DNA of 64,000 nucleotides, from contig JBOZIK010000001.1 in the NCBI GenBank assembly GCA_051453625.1, positions 229,180,844 to 229,244,843 of the forward strand, read 5' to 3'. Positions 57,904 to 64,000 of the stretch are shown here, piece after piece; within the stretch, counting starts at the first letter, position 1, and the number at the start of each line of letters is the position of its first letter. The notes beneath the pieces were generated by a model. It did not search any database. It was not told the DNA's origin and saw only the letters and a list, made by a program, of their open reading frames with translations. The position numbers and the translations under genes were made by a program. Source of the stretch: Welwitschia mirabilis. Lineage: Eukaryota; Gnetophyta; Gnetopsida; Welwitschiales.

Positions 57904-60900
57904 ATATTTTGGTGTCGTTGTTGGAGACATTGACATAGTAGTTTTTCAAGAGTGCATGATTTTTCTTCTTGTAATTTTTTAGTTAGTTTTTATTTTTGTA
58001 ATGAGTATTAGTCCTCTTCTAGTAATTTTTGAACTAGCTCTTTTCTCTTTTATTTGTGTGTTTTCTTTCTAATCATGGGTACTGATATTCTCTAGTGAAA
58101 TTCTAACTAGTCTAAATTTTTTAGTTTAGTTTTTTATTTAATAACTAAATTTCATTTGTACATCTACTATCTTGTCTTGTAGGTCTAACAATTTTCTTAC
58201 GAGTTGCAACCAAGATCATGGTTGTAAAATAGAAGAAAAACTAATTTCAACTCTAATGTTTTTTACATGTTTCTGTTATTTTTTATAAAATTTTATAAAT
58301 TTTTAGTTCTTCTTTGATTTTATTTCTACTGTTAAAATTTTAAAGAAAATATAAAACATTTAGGATTTATTTTCCTAGATTGTAGTTAATACATTATAGT
58401 CTATTTATTTTTCTGCTAAAATTTTTTGAGACCTTGTAATCCAAATATATTTCATAGATCTAAACATGACCTTGTATTTTTTGAAACTATTCAAATTCAA
58501 ACAGTCAGCACCTTCTTAATTGTTGTTTCCATCCTTTTTACTTAAAATCCTTTCAAAATCCTACTGTAACCCCTTAGGAACCCTTTAAAGCCTGTCTGAT
58601 ATTAGGCCTTCTTTGAAACAACAAAAATTTAAGAAAACATGAACTTTTAGCCAATTTTTTTGACCATTTTTTAAAGCTTCAGCATGAGTTAAACATCTAA
58701 TCCATTTGAAACATCTTATAAATTACAACTTGTCTATTCCTAAAATTTTTAGAACTATGCTTAACCCAAATGGACTATAGATTTCATTTGGCCTAAGTAA
58801 ATTTGGGGGAACTACCTTTAATGCAATCCATATCATTGATAACCCTCAAATCTTTATGACACTAAAAAAATATTTGAAGAGTATCTTTAAAGTATAGAAC
58901 TCCATTCATGTATATATCAACCCTTTTACAACTTACTAAATAATAAGAGTTTGATTTAATGCCTTCCATTACTTCTCATAATTCTTATCCTTTATCTTTC
59001 TTTCTATTTTCTTTACCATTTAACCAATACCTTCTATCTTCCTTCTCTCAATATCCCTCCTTACTTTCTTTTAAAGATACCTTTTAGAGATTCTTATAAG
59101 GTGTTACCCAAGTATCTTCTAACATTCCTCATTCTTCTGCACATTCTTTGGAAAAAAAACCACTTATAATAATAATTGAAACCATTTCTAAAATTACTAC
59201 AGTTCCTAACCAATAAAAAAGATATGACCTTTCTACATTCCATGAACCTAAGATTCCTAAAAACTTTGAAAGAGTTGACGATAGTAAAATCAATAACACC
59301 CAATCCATATTATTTAGGAATTAGGAATAAACCTATGAGGAAAGATAAGGGGACCTTAAGTTTAAGAATGCCTTAGAGAATGAATGACTATGTACAAATA
59401 CGCTATACTTTGGAGTGGGACTAAACACATCTAATGACAAGTAGATAGTAGAGAGTGGATAATCATTTGAAAAAGACTACAACTTAGAGAGTAGATGATG
59501 AATCAATAAGTGACATCAATTAGGAAAACATTGAATCCCAACCATTGTCACTTACATAACCACATGAGGAAGAATACTTCAAAAATCTTAATAAAGAAGA
59601 AAGAATTAGCAAAGAGCCCATTCATGATTAATCCTATGAGAAACCTTTTTCTCAATGATATTTTAAGTTAACTATATCATTTTCATATTTATCTTCTAAG
59701 CAAGACCCATGCCTCAATGAATAATTTAAGGCTTCTTTAACATTAAAACCACTTCTTAATAAACTTCTTAATGAACATTTAACTTATTAAGTGGTCTTTA
59801 ATTTATCTGTTCTCAAAATAATATCTCGCATAAGTTATTGAACAAGCAAAAATAGGCTAAAGAATGGATGATTTCTAATTTTAAATGCATAAATTTTACT
59901 ACAAGTATTGATGTTCTTGCAATTTTTATAAACTCATGCATAAATATTTATAAGTATTTTCTTTCATCACTAAATGCTTNNNNNNNNNNTTTTGATTCAT
60001 CATTCAACCTTTGCATTCATCACTGTCTTCAGCCTTTAAACATGTATTTCTTTGGAAAATTCCTTTTAAAATTTTAACTTCATTATGAGATTTTAGATTA
60101 AATTTTTATTTTAGAATAGATTCCCATTTTAGAATAGATTTAGGTTTAAAAAAAAAGAAAGTGTTAAAAACATTCATGCTAGATGTCCTTTTTTGCCTTA
60201 AACAATCGAAGCACTACCACTTATATAATCATTATCTTAAACATTTTCATTTAGAAAATCCCAAATATTACCCATGACATAGAATCGAGCATCATCACCT
60301 TAAACCTTATTGCCCACCACTTCCACTTTGGTACCACTTAATAAAGTTCATCAACACCCTTTCCTTCCATTCATTCATGAGTTTCTAAGATTAGATGATC
60401 CTTATTGATGACTCTTAATGAAAAAACCAATAATAAATAATCACCTTAGCAATTATAAATTAGGTAGAATTTAAGTTTACTTAAAGTTTTTTAAAAAAGG
60501 TTTTGCTTATTTTTGAGTTATCTTATTAAGGTTAGTTTTACTTAAGATCTCCTAATTAAAAACTATGGTTGAATAAAGGTAGAATATACTATCATGCTAT
60601 GTTTCAGGTTCTTAAAGAATTTTATTAGGATAATACTTTTCTTAGTTAGGCTAATGAGTCAAGAACCCCTTTATATGCTCTAAAATTAATTGAATATGAA
60701 AAGGAGTAATTAGAAGAAAATAAAATGTCTTCTCTTCAAATAGTACATTATCTATTGACTAGTTGAAAATTGGGTTTAGGTAATTACATCAGGGCTATGA
60801 ATCCTTACTAGTAATGTAGCTTTAATTACTTATTTTATGAAATGTTCAATTGCATTAGAGCTATAGATGCTTACTAGCAATGTAGCACTAACTCCTTTAT

Positions 60901-61595
60901 ACATCAACATGCTTAATTCTGTTGGAAGAAGATGTTATAACATTGGATGCCTAATTTGATCTAAATACTTAAAATAAGGAATAAAGTGTAACTATAGAAA
61001 TGGTAAAAATGGAAATGAAAAAGGTGAAATTTGGAGTTTTTTTTATGTTTACTTTTTTTGTACACTTGAAAATTTGCTTAACTAATTTTAGATTGATTGT
61101 AGGTTTACTTAAAATATTTTTAATTTATTTTACGATGTAACACATTTAAATTTAGAATAAAATTTATAAACTTTTCAATAAATATGACCATTAGTTTAGC
61201 TAGTATATCTTTCGAATTTGTGAATGGTTCATTTTCATTATGGTCTATATTTGGTTTTCCCTAAGATTGCATTATAGTTTTTTCTAAATACTTACATCAA
61301 AATCATTCTCTGGCCTTTTGTATAAAAAAACCATATAATGTAATTAAATTAATCTCATAAGCTTTGTATCAAATTTTTTATATTTGTAACTTCAAGAATA
61401 AAGTTTAATTTTGGCTAGGGGTACGACATCAATTTTTATATTTTTTTTTGATTTTAATGCCTTATTTATTAAAATTAATCAGAACTTTTTAACAATGATG
61501 TCATTTCTATGCTTAAAGATTTTTATTTAGTCAATTTTTCCATGTTGATCATTTCTTTATTAACATTTTGTGTAAGAGACTAATAAACGTTTAGT
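57904..61595 (+). other. Interior of Athila/Tat-like element, no intact coding
   Basis: No gag, RT or integrase motif was recognised in six frames. A two-copy tandem repeat of about 66 bp lies near 60782-60900 (units start AATT-(A/G)-CAT(C/T)AG). A 22-bp repeat of TTTTAGAATAGATT lies near 60108-60140. A His/Pro-rich reading at about 60190-60370 may be low-complexity remnant. A 10-N run is at 59980-59989. Confidence 0.5.
57910..57928 (+). promoter_or_regulatory. Primer-binding site, Athila/Tat type
   Basis: TGGTGTCGTTGTTGGAGAC, seven bases after the LTR end. It differs from the family site only by transitions. Confidence 0.75.
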
Positions 61596-62353
61596 NNNNN
61601 NNNNNNNNNNNNNNNNNNNNNNNNNNNNNNNNNNNNNNNNNNNNNNNNNNNNNNNNNNNNNNNNNNNNNNNNNNNNNNNNNNNNNNNNNNNNNNNNNNNN
61701 NNNNNNNNNNNNNNNNNNNNNNNNNNNNNNNNNNNNNNNNNNNNNNNNNNNNNNNNNNNNNNNNNNNNNNNNNNNNNNNNNNNNNNNNNNNNNNNNNNNN
61801 NNNNNNNNNNNNNNNNNNNNNNNNNNNNNNNNNNNNNNNNNNNNNNNNNNNNNNNNNNNNNNNNNNNNNNNNNNNNNNNNNNNNNNNNNNNNNNNNNNNN
61901 NNNNNNNNNNNNNNNNNNNNNNNNNNNNNNNNNNNNNNNNNNNNNNNNNNNNNNNNNNNNNNNNNNNNNNNNNNNNNNNNNNNNNNNNNNNNNNNNNNNN
62001 NNNNNNNNNNNNNNNNNNNNNNNNNNNNNNNNNNNNNNNNNNNNNNNNNNNNNNNNNNNNNNNNNNNNNNNNNNNNNNNNNNNNNNNNNNNNNNNNNNNN
62101 NNNNNNNNNNNNNNNNNNNNNNNNNNNNNNNNNNNNNNNNNNNNNNNNNNNNNNNNNNNNNNNNNNNNNNNNNNNNNNNNNNNNNNNNNNNNNNNNNNNN
62201 NNNNNNNNNNNNNNNNNNNNNNNNNNNNNNNNNNNNNNNNNNNNNNNNNNNNNNNNNNNNNNNNNNNNNNNNNNNNNNNNNNNNNNNNNNNNNNNNNNNN
62301 NNNNNNNNNNNNNNNNNNNNNNNNNNNNNNNNNNNNNNNNNNNNNNNNNNNNN

Positions 62354-63768
62354 AAATCTAACAAGTATAGTTGATTAATTTTGCATAAGGAAAGACACTA
62401 AACTCACTACTTTATCATAACATGATTTATTTCACCCTTTTTATTATATTTTCATGAAAATATGAGCTTTCTCCTAATATTAGCAGTCTAATAATACCTT
62501 CTAGGAAACATTGTAAAACTTGAAGACATTCTAGCAAATAATGTCGATGCCATGATTTAGGTCCATAAGCACCATTAATCTTCTGAGATAAAAGCTATCA
62601 AAACACACATTCCTATACCTGTTTAGGGAGTTCATCATATTACACTTTTGGACTAAGTCATAAGTTGATCTAGAATAAACCTTAAACTTTAACAACACAT
62701 GGAGGAAGTGCAAAATGACATGCTATAACAACATGTAATAGCAATGATAATGATTATGTAGAAGACACATGACATTACATCCATTGGTAGTATCATCATC
62801 ATTCAAGGAACATGTCATTAACTTTCTTACATTAGAAAATAAAGAATCCTCCTTCAAGGCTACATGCCAAAAATTGTAACTTCTCTCTTATGTAATCACC
62901 AATGTAACACATCACGATAAAGCTCCCTAAGCCTTCCCTCATCTATAAAAGGGCCTTAATCCTCCATTGTAATAGTTCTTTGGTTGGTTGAATGGGATGG
63001 AAAGACTTGAAGCACTAGGACATTATGGCATTCTGTTTACCTTTCTTAGGGGTAGATTGTTCCAAGGCTACTTAAGGAGTTTTTCATCTTTACCTCTCTT
63101 TCTATATTGATGTAATGTATATTTCTAGTTTTAATACAAGAATTGGATTTTCATTATTTCATTATTAATGCACACTCATTTGGTATTAGTAATCTTTAGG
63201 TAAGGGTAGTTCTTAAGTAGCTTTCATTCTTTTATTGTTAATGCACATTAATTTGGTATTAGAAATCTTTATATGAAACTACTATCACTTTATTATCAAG
63301 TTCTTTTATTACTGAGTGAGTTATTTGATGTTAGTTTTATGATAATGTAATCACTATGGTTTGATGGATCTAATGCATAATCGTTCCTACTTTCCATGCT
63401 TATGAAGGGCTATGAAGGATTAAAGGGACTAAATAACTCACCAACACTAATGTGGTGGATAAGATTATGCCTTTATACCTAAGCCTTAATGACTCGATGA
63501 CTTTAGTTATGTTTTAAGAATATAAGTTATTGGAGTGAAGGTGGAGCATTAGATGAACTAGATAAACCTTTGCATTACTTTCATTTCCTTACATCATCAA
63601 GAAAAGATCACTTCTAGATTTCAACATTTGGTTTTTATTTTGTTTTTATTTTATCATAAGTTAGAATTAATTATGTTACTTTTGTAAATTTACCACATAT
63701 ATATCCCTATGAAAGAAGAATAGTAAGTTTCAAATCAGTTAAATCTAGTTCATTTCTATACACAAACA
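62354..63768 (+). repeat. 3' LTR of Athila/Tat-like element, start hidden by gap
   Basis: Aligns with the left LTR from about 56493 onward and ends CACAAACA, with the CA terminus kept. Confidence 0.8.
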
Positions 63769-64000
63769 AGATCCTTTAGAGCTTGGAGGCTACATATGCT
63801 AAACCAACTTATCAACCTCCAAGAGAAGTAATAGAATCCAATTAAAGAGCATAGTAGAATAGAATTCTTATTGGACCTTCATCACTTACATAGGAATGAG
63901 GAGTACTAAGGGAAAGAAAGCTTAAGAGTGAAATGGCATAAAAAGGGGGAGAGGCATATTAAATTATTCTTTTAGTAGGTTAATTATTAGATACAAGTAA
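63769..64000 (+). pseudogene. LINE ORF2 linker, continuation after the nested element
   Basis: Starts with the second AGATC. In the same frame as the endonuclease piece, it reads LLDLHHLHRNEEY, a stop where tryptophan is normal, GKES, then LRVKWHKKGERHIKLFF. This matches the conserved plant LINE segment between endonuclease and RT, '[24 protein letters not shown]'. RT itself would lie beyond the window. Confidence 0.8.

Larger units (their letters stand above)
56473..63768 (+). mobile_element. Athila/Tat-like Ty3/gypsy element nested in the LINE
   Basis: Direct repeats at 56473-57903 and about 62354-63768 are the LTRs. TGGTGTCGTTGTTGGAGAC directly after the left LTR is the primer site typical of Athila/Tat elements (TGGCGCCGTTGCCGGGGAC, with C-to-T and G-to-A changes). 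AGATC flanks both ends. The LINE frame is continuous across the junction when one AGATC is removed, so the ends are exact even though the right LTR's start is hidden by a 758-N gap (61596-62353). The interior (57904-61595) shows no pol domain, so the element appears internally deleted or non-autonomous. Confidence 0.8.

Noticed and set aside
1-64000. A new multi-gene defence or metabolic system
   Set aside because: Only one intact gene is present and everything else with identity is a retroelement; no gene cluster exists to support such a claim.

Overview
This window is eukaryotic nuclear DNA from a seed plant. It is strongly AT-rich (about 30% G+C by eye, not counted) and is mostly old, mutated retrotransposons. 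It holds one gene I can defend: a BASIC PENTACYSTEINE (BBR/BPC) GAGA-binding transcription factor on the minus strand, coding region 47676-48641. No operon, CRISPR array, rRNA or functional tRNA gene was seen. Very low G+C, giant repeats, one gene in 64 kb and pervasive C-to-T/G-to-A decay fit a large repeat-rich genome, possibly a gymnosperm of the Welwitschia/Gnetum kind. That assignment is inference only.

Layout: (1) 1-2870, minus-strand Ty3/gypsy gag-protease-RT-RNase H remnant running off the left edge. (2) 2871-4679, LTR/leader-like DNA with a primer-binding-like site and about 220-bp tandem repeats. (3) 4680-20307, a 15.6-kb LARD-like element with two LTRs of over 5 kb, a tRNA-Met-type primer site, an imperfect target duplication and no recognisable gag or pol. 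(4) 20753-33933, a Sirevirus-like Ty1/copia compound bounded by a perfect TAAAC duplication. It has three LTR copies, two gag copies, decayed protease, integrase, RT and RNase H, and an extra ORF after pol. (5) 37307-41481, a small minus-strand LTR element with short LTRs, primer site and polypurine tract. (6) 41482-45935, non-coding DNA with a tRNA-derived SINE candidate, a perfect 34-bp duplication and a possible MITE. (7) about 45936-50170, the BPC locus, free of recognisable transposons. (8) 50171-54479, non-coding DNA. (9) 54480-56472 and 63769-64000, a plus-strand L1-type LINE split by an Athila/Tat-like Ty3/gypsy element at 56473-63768. The AGATC target duplication and the continuous LINE frame prove the nesting.

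Two features run through the whole window. First, LTRs that should begin TG often begin TA, and transposon stop codons and active-site losses are mainly G-to-A or C-to-T, the signature of methylcytosine deamination. Second, several N gaps are flanked by the same sequence on both sides, so they are probably unmerged contig overlaps rather than missing DNA. I found no undescribed defence or metabolic system. The most interesting objects are the LARD-like element, the compound Sirevirus-like locus with its accessory ORF, the small non-autonomous element, and the BPC gene with a degenerate N-terminal repeat and a stop codon lying inside a splice-donor-like sequence.
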